Below, in pieces: positions 1-5,730 of a stretch of DNA of 7,438 nucleotides. The translations under genes were made by a program, and so were the position numbers. The DNA comes from an uncultured Collinsella sp. (GTDB taxonomy: Bacteria > Actinomycetota > Coriobacteriia > Coriobacteriales > Coriobacteriaceae), in the NCBI GenBank assembly GCA_959020035.1, contig CAUEQX010000091.1, positions 1 to 7,438 on the forward strand. Direction: 5' to 3'. Below the pieces are notes generated by a model, which saw nothing but the letters and a program-made list of their open reading frames with translations, ran no database searches and had not been told where the DNA came from. The number at the start of each line of letters is the position of its first letter. Position 1 is the stretch's first letter.

Positions 1-393
1 CGTGACGCCCTCGCCGGTATGGGCGGAGCCGCCGCGACCGGTGCCGCCGTGGGCCTAGGCGCCGCAGCCGGTATTGCCTCCAACATGGCGAGCACCCGCG
101 CCCCGCAGCGCCCGCTCGCCCAGCTCGTCGATGTCGTGAGCGGCGAGAGCCACAGCATCACTTCCGCGCAGGTGACCATCGGTCGCGAGCGTTCGGTTTC
201 GGACATCGCCCTGCGCGACCCCAACGTGTCGCGCCGCCACGCCCAGCTCACCTTTACCGGTTCGGACTGGTCGATCGAGGACCTCAATTCCACCAACGGC
301 ACGCTCGTCAACAACCGCCGCATCACGCGCTGCCCGCTGCGCAACGGCGATCTGCTGACGTTTGGCCTGAGCACCTTTGAATTTAGGGGATAG
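1..393 (+). CDS. fhaA: FhaA-like FHA-domain protein, 3' part only
   Basis: The reading frame is open to the left edge, so the 130 residues visible are the C-terminal part of a longer protein and the ATG at 19 is probably internal. Visible residues 5-30 are an Ala/Gly-rich low-complexity linker. Residues of about 38-130 form an FHA domain, a phosphothreonine-binding fold. Its diagnostic residues are present: Gly61-Arg62, the Ser77-Arg-Arg-His80 motif and Asn96-Ser-Thr-Asn99-Gly-Thr. An FHA domain at the extreme C-terminus, immediately upstream of fhaB and pstP, matches actinobacterial FhaA, whose N-terminal part is normally a DUF3662 domain; that part lies outside the window. In mycobacteria FhaA binds phosphorylated partners of the peptidoglycan machinery, so a cytoplasmic adaptor role in the PknB circuit is inferred. 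The stop is TAG at 391-393, 6 nt before fhaB. The FHA call is firm; the FhaA assignment rests on context. Confidence 0.86.
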   Translation, partial: RDALAGMGGAAATGAAVGLGAAAGIASNMASTRAPQRPLAQLVDVVSGESHSITSAQVTIGRERSVSDIALRDPNVSRRHAQLTFTGSDWSIEDLNSTNGTLVNNRRITRCPLRNGDLLTFGLSTFEFRG

Positions 394-399
394 TCGCTT

Positions 400-816
400 A
401 TGAACATCGATATCGTCCTTTTTGCAGGCCGCATCGTCCTGGTCGCCCTGCTCTACATCTTCCTGTTCGCCGTCATGAAAACCGGCGTGGGACTCGTACG
501 CGGCCAGCGCCGCGACTCCGCTATCTGGACGATCGATGTGGACAAGGGTCCGCGCGGCATCCGTGGCATCCATGTAGACATGCTCGGCCCCGTCATCGTT
601 GGCCGCTCGCCGTCCTCGGACATCTGCATCAACGAACCGTTTGTCTCGGCCTCGCACGCACGCTTTTCGCTGCAGGGCCCGGCACTCATCATCGAAGACC
701 TCAACTCTTTGAACGGCACGCTCGTTAACGGCCGTCAGCTGGTGGAGCCCGCAACGCTGCGCGAGGGTGACGAGGTCCAGATTGGCGACGTGGTCATGAA
801 GGTGAACCGTCGATGA
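400..816 (+). CDS. fhaB: FhaB: membrane-anchored FHA-domain protein
   Basis: This is a complete protein of 138 residues, close in size and plan to mycobacterial FhaB (about 155 residues). Residues 4-26 are a strongly hydrophobic segment that should anchor the N-terminus in the membrane. A basic stretch and a short linker follow, then a C-terminal FHA domain. The phosphothreonine-binding residues are visible: Gly68-Arg69-Ser70, Ser83-Ala-Ser85-His86 and Asn102-Ser-Leu-Asn105-Gly-Thr. The FHA domain would face the cytoplasm and bind Thr-phosphorylated partners; in mycobacteria FhaB (FipA) is linked to cell division and wall synthesis. The start at 400 is supported by an AGGGGA Shine-Dalgarno at 385-390. 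The gene lies 6 nt after fhaA and its TGA (814-816) overlaps the ATG of the phosphatase gene as ATGA, which suggests translational coupling. Confidence 0.92.
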   Translation: MNIDIVLFAGRIVLVALLYIFLFAVMKTGVGLVRGQRRDSAIWTIDVDKGPRGIRGIHVDMLGPVIVGRSPSSDICINEPFVSASHARFSLQGPALIIEDLNSLNGTLVNGRQLVEPATLREGDEVQIGDVVMKVNRR

Positions 817-1547
817 TCGACGAGGAGAACAAGTCCGCAACCATGCCCGAGACGCCAACTGTCCCCGCAGCTGCGCCGGCTCATGCCGCTCCGGCGCGCC
901 CTGCGACCGTGGAGCCCGAGGACACGGTGTTCTCCCTGCCTCTTTCGCATGTAACTCAAGAATATCCGGCACTCGTCGATGACGAGGACGCCGGCACCGA
1001 GCAGCTCGACGCCCCCATCGGCGCGCACGCTGCCGAGCAGCCCGCGGAACCGGAGCCAACGCCCGCACCGGCTCACTTCGCCGAGCCCGTCGCCGAGGCG
1101 ATTAACGAGAGCGCTGCCGTGTTTGCAGCCCCCGAGCCTGCCGCGCCGGTATTCCCCGTCGCCCCGGCAAGCGAGGCGGCACCCGCATCTGCAACGCCTG
1201 CCGAAGTCGAGCAGCCCGTTGCCGCGCCCGCCGCAGCTCCCGAGCCCTCTGCTCAACCCCAGAGCACGCCCGCGCCGTCGCACTTTGCGACGCCCGAGCC
1301 GACGGCTGTCGAGCCGCAGCAGGACGGCGACCCCGCCGACCGCGTAACCGAAGATCTCAACCTTCCGGACGTCTCCGATGCCGAGTCGGGCAACGATGCC
1401 GACACCGTCTCCCCCGGCGACACCGCCGAGATCGATGTCGCCGCCGTGGAGGCAAAGCTCAAAGATCCCGGCTCGACCATGAGCTTTGAGCCGCTGACCG
1501 ACGAGCGCATCGAGACCGACTCGACCTACGACGCCGGCACCACCACG
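813..1547 (+). other. Pro/Ala/Glu-rich disordered extension of PstP
   Basis: This segment encodes phosphatase residues 1-245. It is dominated by Ala, Pro, Glu, Thr and Ser and has no hydrophobic membrane segment or recognisable domain. A short motif recurs: TPAPAHFAEP at residues 83-92 and TPAPSHFATP at 152-161, with a weaker relative, PAAAPAHAAP, near residues 18-27. It ends in an acidic, Thr/Ser-rich stretch (about 225-245) directly before the PP2C fold. Its function is unknown. Inference: a flexible cytoplasmic tether or a platform for phosphorylation. Confidence 0.8.
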
Positions 1548-2711
1548 CAACTTATGTGGGGCGCCCGCTCCGACGTCGGATGCGTACGCCCGCACAATGA
1601 GGACTCCTATCTGGTGCAGTCGCCGCTCTTTTGCGTGTGCGACGGCATGGGAGGACACGCCGCCGGCGAGGTGGCATCCTCCATCGCCGTCGAGACCATC
1701 GCCAAGACGGCACCGCAGTCCGCCGACGCCGCGCGCCTGGCCGCAGCCGTCGAGGCCGCCAACGCCGCCGTGATCGAAGCCGCCCTCAACGGCCTGGGCA
1801 AACCCGGCATGGGATGCACGGCCACCTGCGCCTACATCGAAAACGACACGCTCGCCATCGCCCATGTGGGCGACTCGCGCGCCTACCTGCTCCACGAGGG
1901 CACGCTCATCCGCGTGACCCGCGACCACTCCTACGTGGAGGAGCTCGTGGATGCCGGCGAGATTACGGCCGACGAGGCCCGCGTCCACCCCAACCGCTCG
2001 GTCATCACCCGCGCGCTGGGCTCGGATCCCGCCATGTATGCCGACCACTTTACCCTGCACATCGAGGAAGGCGACCGCCTGATTCTGTGCTCCGATGGTC
2101 TTTCGAGCATGATTCCCGATAGCGATATCGAGAACATCGCTACGCAGTCCTCGAGCGCACAGATCTGTGTCGACAACTTGGTGGACGCGGCGCTCGCCGC
2201 CGGCGGCCACGACAATGTGACCGTGGTGGTCGTCGACCTGGTCGACGACGGCGTCATGCGCGAGGCAAAACGCGTCCGACGCCGCAATGTCACCATCGCC
2301 ACCGTCTTGGCCCTTGTCTTTGTGCTGGTAGCAGGCATCTGGGCATACACGGGCGTCACCGGCTCCTATTACTTGGGAACCTACCACGGCAATGTCGCCG
2401 TCTGGCGCGGCCTGCCCGGCAAGACGCTCGGGGTCGAGCTCCACTGGCTCGAGAGCGAAACCAGCATCAAGCTGTCCGACCTGCCCGAAGACACGCAAAA
2501 CCGCCTGAAGGCAGGCATTCCGCAAACGAGTGTCGACGATGCGCAGGACACCATTTCCAAGTACCGCCATCAGATTGACGAGGAGCAGACCCGTCAGGTG
2601 ATTGACGCGCAAACGATTCGCAACAACACCGATCAGGAATCCACCTCCGAGTCAGATTCCGAGAAAACCGCCGAACAGTCAGCCGAGGCCGAAGCCTCTG
2701 ATAAGAATTAG
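813..2711 (+). CDS. pstP: PstP-type PP2C Ser/Thr protein phosphatase with long N-terminal extension
   Basis: This 632-residue protein should remove phosphate from PknB and its substrates. Residues 1-245 are a Pro/Ala/Glu-rich, probably disordered extension. The PP2C domain spans about 246-480 with the expected motifs: Arg259-Pro-His-Asn-Glu-Asp264, Asp277-Gly-Met-Gly-Gly, Gly353-Asp354-Ser-Arg, Ser427-Asp428-Gly and Gly-Gly-His-Asp467-Asn. The aspartates are the usual metal ligands, so the enzyme looks active. After a basic stretch, residues 494-514 form one membrane segment. The roughly 115-residue external part resembles the start of the PstP extracellular domain and ends in a Ser/Glu/Asp-rich tail. 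Mycobacterial PstP (just over 500 residues) begins almost directly with the catalytic domain and has a longer external domain. The start at 813 is chosen because ATGA overlaps the fhaB stop and AAGGTG lies at 799-804. An in-frame ATG at 843 is possible, but its nearest Shine-Dalgarno is too far away. The next gene starts 16 nt after the stop. Confidence 0.94.
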   Translation: MIDEENKSATMPETPTVPAAAPAHAAPARPATVEPEDTVFSLPLSHVTQEYPALVDDEDAGTEQLDAPIGAHAAEQPAEPEPTPAPAHFAEPVAEAINESAAVFAAPEPAAPVFPVAPASEAAPASATPAEVEQPVAAPAAAPEPSAQPQSTPAPSHFATPEPTAVEPQQDGDPADRVTEDLNLPDVSDAESGNDADTVSPGDTAEIDVAAVEAKLKDPGSTMSFEPLTDERIETDSTYDAGTTTQLMWGARSDVGCVRPHNEDSYLVQSPLFCVCDGMGGHAAGEVASSIAVETIAKTAPQSADAARLAAAVEAANAAVIEAALNGLGKPGMGCTATCAYIENDTLAIAHVGDSRAYLLHEGTLIRVTRDHSYVEELVDAGEITADEARVHPNRSVITRALGSDPAMYADHFTLHIEEGDRLILCSDGLSSMIPDSDIENIATQSSSAQICVDNLVDAALAAGGHDNVTVVVVDLVDDGVMREAKRVRRRNVTIATVLALVFVLVAGIWAYTGVTGSYYLGTYHGNVAVWRGLPGKTLGVELHWLESETSIKLSDLPEDTQNRLKAGIPQTSVDDAQDTISKYRHQIDEEQTRQVIDAQTIRNNTDQESTSESDSEKTAEQSAEAEASDKN

Positions 2712-2719
2712 AAAGGGAG
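2712..2719 (+). promoter_or_regulatory. Ribosome binding site fixing the RodA-PBP start
   Basis: AAAGGGAG lies 8 nt before the ATG at 2728. It selects that start over an in-frame ATG at 2602, which would lie inside pstP and add 42 residues of Pro/Arg-rich sequence ahead of the first membrane helix. Confidence 0.85.
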
Positions 2720-2727
2720 TGCCGCTT

Positions 2728-5598
2728 ATGAGTCGCCGCAACACCGAACTGCTCTTGCTCATCGCCTCGGCGTTCCCCGTCATCCTGCTCTATGCGATGT
2801 ACGTGCTCACCGCGGGTGCCACGATTTCCTTTGAGACGCTCGCCGTGCCGATCGGCCTGTTCGCCGCCTTCGCCGCGGCGCATATCGCCGTGCGCATCCT
2901 GGCGCCCGGCGCCGACCCCGCCATCCTGCCCATCGTCTTTGTGCTCTCGGGCATCGGCATCACATTCGTGACGCGCCTGGCCCCCGACCTCGCCATCTCG
3001 CAGCTCATCATCTTGTTTGTCTCGGTGGCGCTCATGGTGGGAACGCTCGCACTGGTCAAGAACCTCGACGTGGTCATGCGCTACAAGTACACCTTTGGCA
3101 TTATCGGCATCATCCTGCTGATGCTGCCGATCTTTATCGGCACCACGATCTCGGGCTCCAAGCTGTGGATTCGCATCGCGGGCTTCACCATCCAGCCCGG
3201 CGAGTTCGCCAAGGTCTTCATCGTCTTGTTCCTGGCAGGCTATCTGGCCGAGAACCGCGAGCTGCTCTCCATCTCCAACCGCAAGATCTTGGGCCTCAAG
3301 ATTCCGCGCTTCCGCCTGCTGCTGCCGCTGTTTGCCGTGTGGGGCGTGTGCCTGCTCATCGTCGTCTTCGAACGCGACCTGGGCTCGGCCGTCCTGTTCT
3401 ACACCATCTTTTTGCTGATGCTCTATGTTGCCACGGGACGCTTTTCGTACGTCATCATCGGCCTTGCGCTGCTGGCCGTTGGAGCCGTGGGCGCCTACAA
3501 GTTCCTGTCTCACGTGCAGGTGCGCTTTCAGGTCTGGGTCGATCCGTTTAAGGACGCCCAGGGCCAGGGCTACCAGATTGTCCAGTCGCTCTTCTCGCTC
3601 GCCGACGGCGGCCTGGTTGGCGTCGGCATTGGCAACGGCATGGCAAACAACATCCCCGTCGTCGAGTCCGACTTTATCTTCTCGGCCATCGGCGAGGAAA
3701 TGGGCCTTTTGGGCGGCGGCGCCGTGCTCATCCTGTTTATGCTTTTTGCCGTGCGTGGCCTCACCACGGCCGCCCGCGCCAAGTCCGACCTTGCCGCCTT
3801 TAGCGCGACCGGCCTTACGGCGGCCATCAGCTTCCAGGCATTCTTAATCGTTGGCGGCGTAACCCGCCTGATCCCGCTGACCGGCGTCACCCTGCCCTTT
3901 ATGAGCCAGGGCGGCTCCTCGCTGCTGGCGAGCTTTATCATCGTCGCGCTGCTGCTGCGCGCCGGCGACGAGGCAACCGGACGCGAAGCCGAGCTCACCG
4001 GCACCGGCACCATGGCCGCCATCACCGATGATCAGGTCGCATCCGCCGCTGCCCCGACCGGTACGCGTTTTGCCAACGCACCTTCCTACAGCCACGGCAA
4101 CCACTCTGCGGGTTCTCGCATGCGTCGTCGCCTGCTCGACACGCCAGAGTCCGGCGTGCTCGGCCGCGTTGCACTTGCCAACCGTCTGACTCGTGCCGTG
4201 TTTGCTTTCACGGCGCTGTTCGCCATCCTTATCGGCAACCTCACCTATGTCCAGGTCATCAAGGCGAAGGACTATCAGGACATGCCGACCAACAACCACA
4301 CCATCGCCCGCTCCAAGTACATCCAGCGTGGCTCCATCATCACGTTCGACGGCGTGACACTAGCCGAGTCGCTGCAGCAGGAGGACGGCACCTACGCCCG
4401 CTCCTACCCCAACGGCAACATGGCCGCGCACGTGGTGGGCTACGTGAGCCAGCAATACGGCACCGCCGGCATCGAGAGCGTCATGAACGATACGCTCACC
4501 GGCTCCAAGGATTACTCCAGCTGGAACAACGCCATCGCATCGCTCGCGGGGCAGACCCAGCCGGGCAATACCGCCAAGCTCACCATCGACTCGCGCATCC
4601 AGACGGCTGCCGAGCAGGCGCTCAAGGGCTTTAAGGGCGCTGTGGTGGTCATGGATCCGCGTACCGGTGCGGTCCTCGCGTGCGCGAGCTCGCCCACCTA
4701 TGACAACACCAACATCGATGCCCTGATGCAGTCGGGCGGTGGCGAGGACGGCTCCATGTACGACCGCGCCATGGACGCGCTCTACACCCCGGGCTCGACC
4801 TTTAAAGTCGTCACGCTCTCCGCGGCGCTCGAAACCGGCACCGCCAGCCTTACCAGCACGTACCAGGCGCCCGGCTCCATGGATATTGGCAACGCGCCGG
4901 TCACCAACGATGCCAACGAGAGCTACGGAACCATCAGCCTGCAGCAGGCCTTCGCCGTGTCGTCCAACGTCGTCTTTGGCCAGGTGGCCAACGAGGTCGG
5001 CGCCAACTCGCTCGTCCAGTTTGCCAACGCCTTTGGCTACGGTCAAAAGCTCGGTCAGGATCTGACCACCGCGGCTTCCATCATGGCCGACCCGTCGCTT
5101 ATGACCGAGTGGGAGACCGCTTGGGCAGGCGCCGGCCAACCCGTCGGCATGGACCACACACCTGGCCCGCAGACCACCGTCATGCAGAATTGCGTGATCG
5201 CTGCCGCTATCGCCAACAGCGGCGTGGTCATGAACCCGTTCTTTGTGTCCCAGATACTCGCCCCGGACGGAACCGTGGTTAAGACCACGCAGTCCCGCTC
5301 GCTGGGCCAGGCTGTCAGCTCTGCCACGGCCGACCAGGTCAAGCAGGCCATGCTCGCCGTCGTCCAGTCCGGTACCGGCACCGATGCCCAGATTCCGGGC
5401 GTCAAGGTTGCCGGCAAGACCGGTTCGGCCGAGACCGGCGGCACCAACGTCAACTCTATGTTTGTTGGCTTTGCGCCTTACGATTCACCCACGGTTGCCA
5501 TCTCGGTGGCCCTGGAGGATTACGACAAACACGACGTCGAGGCGGCCAAGATTGCCGGCATCGTCCTGACCGCGGCGCTCGCCGCACAGGGAGCGTGA
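2728..5598 (+). CDS. rodA-pbpA: RodA/FtsW glycan polymerase fused to PbpA-like penicillin-binding protein
   Basis: This 956-residue protein carries both peptidoglycan synthesis activities. Residues 1-410 are a SEDS (RodA/FtsW) polymerase with about twelve hydrophobic segments. Its signatures are Gln156-Pro-Gly-Glu159, Glu215-Arg-Asp217-Leu-Gly (Asp217 matches the catalytic SEDS aspartate) and the run Pro383-Leu-Thr-Gly386 to Ser393-Gln-Gly-Gly396-Ser. Residues 411-488 are a hydrophilic linker. Residues 489-511 are one membrane helix. From about 512 a class B PBP follows, with a short pedestal and a transpeptidase domain showing Ser690-Thr-Phe-Lys693 (nucleophile), Ser745-Ser-Asn747 and Lys897-Thr-Gly899. 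Polymerisation would use lipid II, and cross-linking would take place outside the membrane. Mycobacterial RodA (about 470) and PbpA (about 490) are separate adjacent genes whose summed length nearly equals this protein, so it is a full-length fusion with no domain lost. An even number of SEDS helices leaves the linker in the cytoplasm, so the PBP helix can cross outward. There are no PASTA domains. An in-frame ATG at 4120 (Met465) lies where a separate PBP would begin. Confidence 0.95.
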   Translation: MSRRNTELLLLIASAFPVILLYAMYVLTAGATISFETLAVPIGLFAAFAAAHIAVRILAPGADPAILPIVFVLSGIGITFVTRLAPDLAISQLIILFVSVALMVGTLALVKNLDVVMRYKYTFGIIGIILLMLPIFIGTTISGSKLWIRIAGFTIQPGEFAKVFIVLFLAGYLAENRELLSISNRKILGLKIPRFRLLLPLFAVWGVCLLIVVFERDLGSAVLFYTIFLLMLYVATGRFSYVIIGLALLAVGAVGAYKFLSHVQVRFQVWVDPFKDAQGQGYQIVQSLFSLADGGLVGVGIGNGMANNIPVVESDFIFSAIGEEMGLLGGGAVLILFMLFAVRGLTTAARAKSDLAAFSATGLTAAISFQAFLIVGGVTRLIPLTGVTLPFMSQGGSSLLASFIIVALLLRAGDEATGREAELTGTGTMAAITDDQVASAAAPTGTRFANAPSYSHGNHSAGSRMRRRLLDTPESGVLGRVALANRLTRAVFAFTALFAILIGNLTYVQVIKAKDYQDMPTNNHTIARSKYIQRGSIITFDGVTLAESLQQEDGTYARSYPNGNMAAHVVGYVSQQYGTAGIESVMNDTLTGSKDYSSWNNAIASLAGQTQPGNTAKLTIDSRIQTAAEQALKGFKGAVVVMDPRTGAVLACASSPTYDNTNIDALMQSGGGEDGSMYDRAMDALYTPGSTFKVVTLSAALETGTASLTSTYQAPGSMDIGNAPVTNDANESYGTISLQQAFAVSSNVVFGQVANEVGANSLVQFANAFGYGQKLGQDLTTAASIMADPSLMTEWETAWAGAGQPVGMDHTPGPQTTVMQNCVIAAAIANSGVVMNPFFVSQILAPDGTVVKTTQSRSLGQAVSSATADQVKQAMLAVVQSGTGTDAQIPGVKVAGKTGSAETGGTNVNSMFVGFAPYDSPTVAISVALEDYDKHDVEAAKIAGIVLTAALAAQGA
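3958..4191 (+). other. Cytoplasmic linker joining the RodA and PBP halves
   Basis: This stretch encodes residues 411-488 of the fusion, between the last SEDS helix and the PBP helix. It is hydrophilic, rich in Ala, Thr, Gly and Ser, and becomes basic after Met465. The frame is open throughout and third positions are mostly G or C, which argues against an artificial join. From about 4061 onward T-ended codons (GGT, CGT, TCT, TTT) become commoner than in the flanks. Confidence 0.75.
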
Positions 5599-5648
5599 TG
5601 CCCGTGATCAAAGCGGATACTTGGGGCGCGCCGCGGCCGATGAGCTAG
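5598..5648 (+). CDS. Possible 16-codon mini-ORF coupled to the fusion gene stop
   Basis: An ATG at 5598-5600 shares its A with the TGA of the upstream gene (TGATG). It opens a frame MPVIKADTWGAPRPMS ending at TAG 5646-5648. AGGGAG at 5588-5593 could serve as a Shine-Dalgarno, although the spacing of 4 nt is short. Its stop falls in the loop of the hairpin at 5625-5660. I recognise no product. It could be a leader peptide, the remnant of a lost downstream gene, or chance; chance is the default. Confidence 0.15.
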   Translation: MPVIKADTWGAPRPMS

Positions 5649-5660
5649 CGGCAACGCGCC
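5625..5660 (+). other. GC-rich hairpin in the pknB leader
   Basis: The arm GGCGCGCCGC at 5625-5634 pairs with GCGG at 5648-5651 and CGCGCC at 5655-5660. This gives ten G-C pairs interrupted by a 3-nt bulge (5652-5654), around a 13-nt loop. No T-run follows, so it is not a classical intrinsic terminator. It may slow polymerase, protect mRNA ends or simply reflect high GC. A second small stem (GGCC at 5665-5668 with GGCC at 5674-5677) follows it. Confidence 0.45.
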
Positions 5661-5720
5661 ACACGGCCCCAGCGGCCACACATTTGGTACTACACACATC
5701 GTTGAGCGAATAGTTATGTT

Positions 5721-5725
5721 AGGAG
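5721..5725 (+). promoter_or_regulatory. Ribosome binding site fixing the pknB start
   Basis: AGGAG lies 5 nt before the ATG at 5731. It favours that start over an in-frame ATG at 5716, which would add five residues (MLGAG) and has no Shine-Dalgarno in front of it. Confidence 0.8.
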
Positions 5726-5730
5726 CAGGA

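Larger units (their letters stand above)
5599..5730 (+). promoter_or_regulatory. Intergenic leader before pknB, possible promoter region
   Basis: This is the only non-overlapping gap longer than 20 nt in the window. The first half (5620-5677) is very GC-rich and able to fold. The second half (5678-5720) is distinctly AT-richer than the surrounding genes, as a promoter or unstructured leader would be. I found no pair of -35 and -10 boxes that I trust: TTGGTA at 5684-5689 has only weak -10 candidates at a suitable distance. Whether pknB has its own promoter or is read through from the upstream genes cannot be settled from sequence. Confidence 0.35.

Noticed and set aside
55..1068. Minus-strand open frame opposite fhaA, fhaB and the start of pstP
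   Set aside because: It runs across three real plus-strand genes, is Arg/Ala/His-rich without a domain, and crosses their boundaries.
735..2612. Long minus-strand open frame (625 codons) opposite pstP
   Set aside because: The opposite strand encodes a clear PP2C phosphatase with intact motifs. The reverse frame gives Gly/Arg/Val/Asp-rich sequence with no recognisable domain, as expected from antisense of GC-rich codons.
2602..2727. Upstream in-frame start for the RodA-PBP gene
   Set aside because: It lies within pstP, has no suitable Shine-Dalgarno and adds a Pro/Arg-rich tail. The ATG at 2728 has a good AAAGGGAG in front.
2467..3513. Minus-strand open frame spanning the pstP-rodA junction
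   Set aside because: The product is Gln/Asp/Arg/His-rich low-complexity sequence and overlaps two well-supported genes.
5625..5677. Rho-independent terminator after the fusion gene
   Set aside because: The stem is strong but no T-rich tract follows the stem, so only a generic hairpin is reported.
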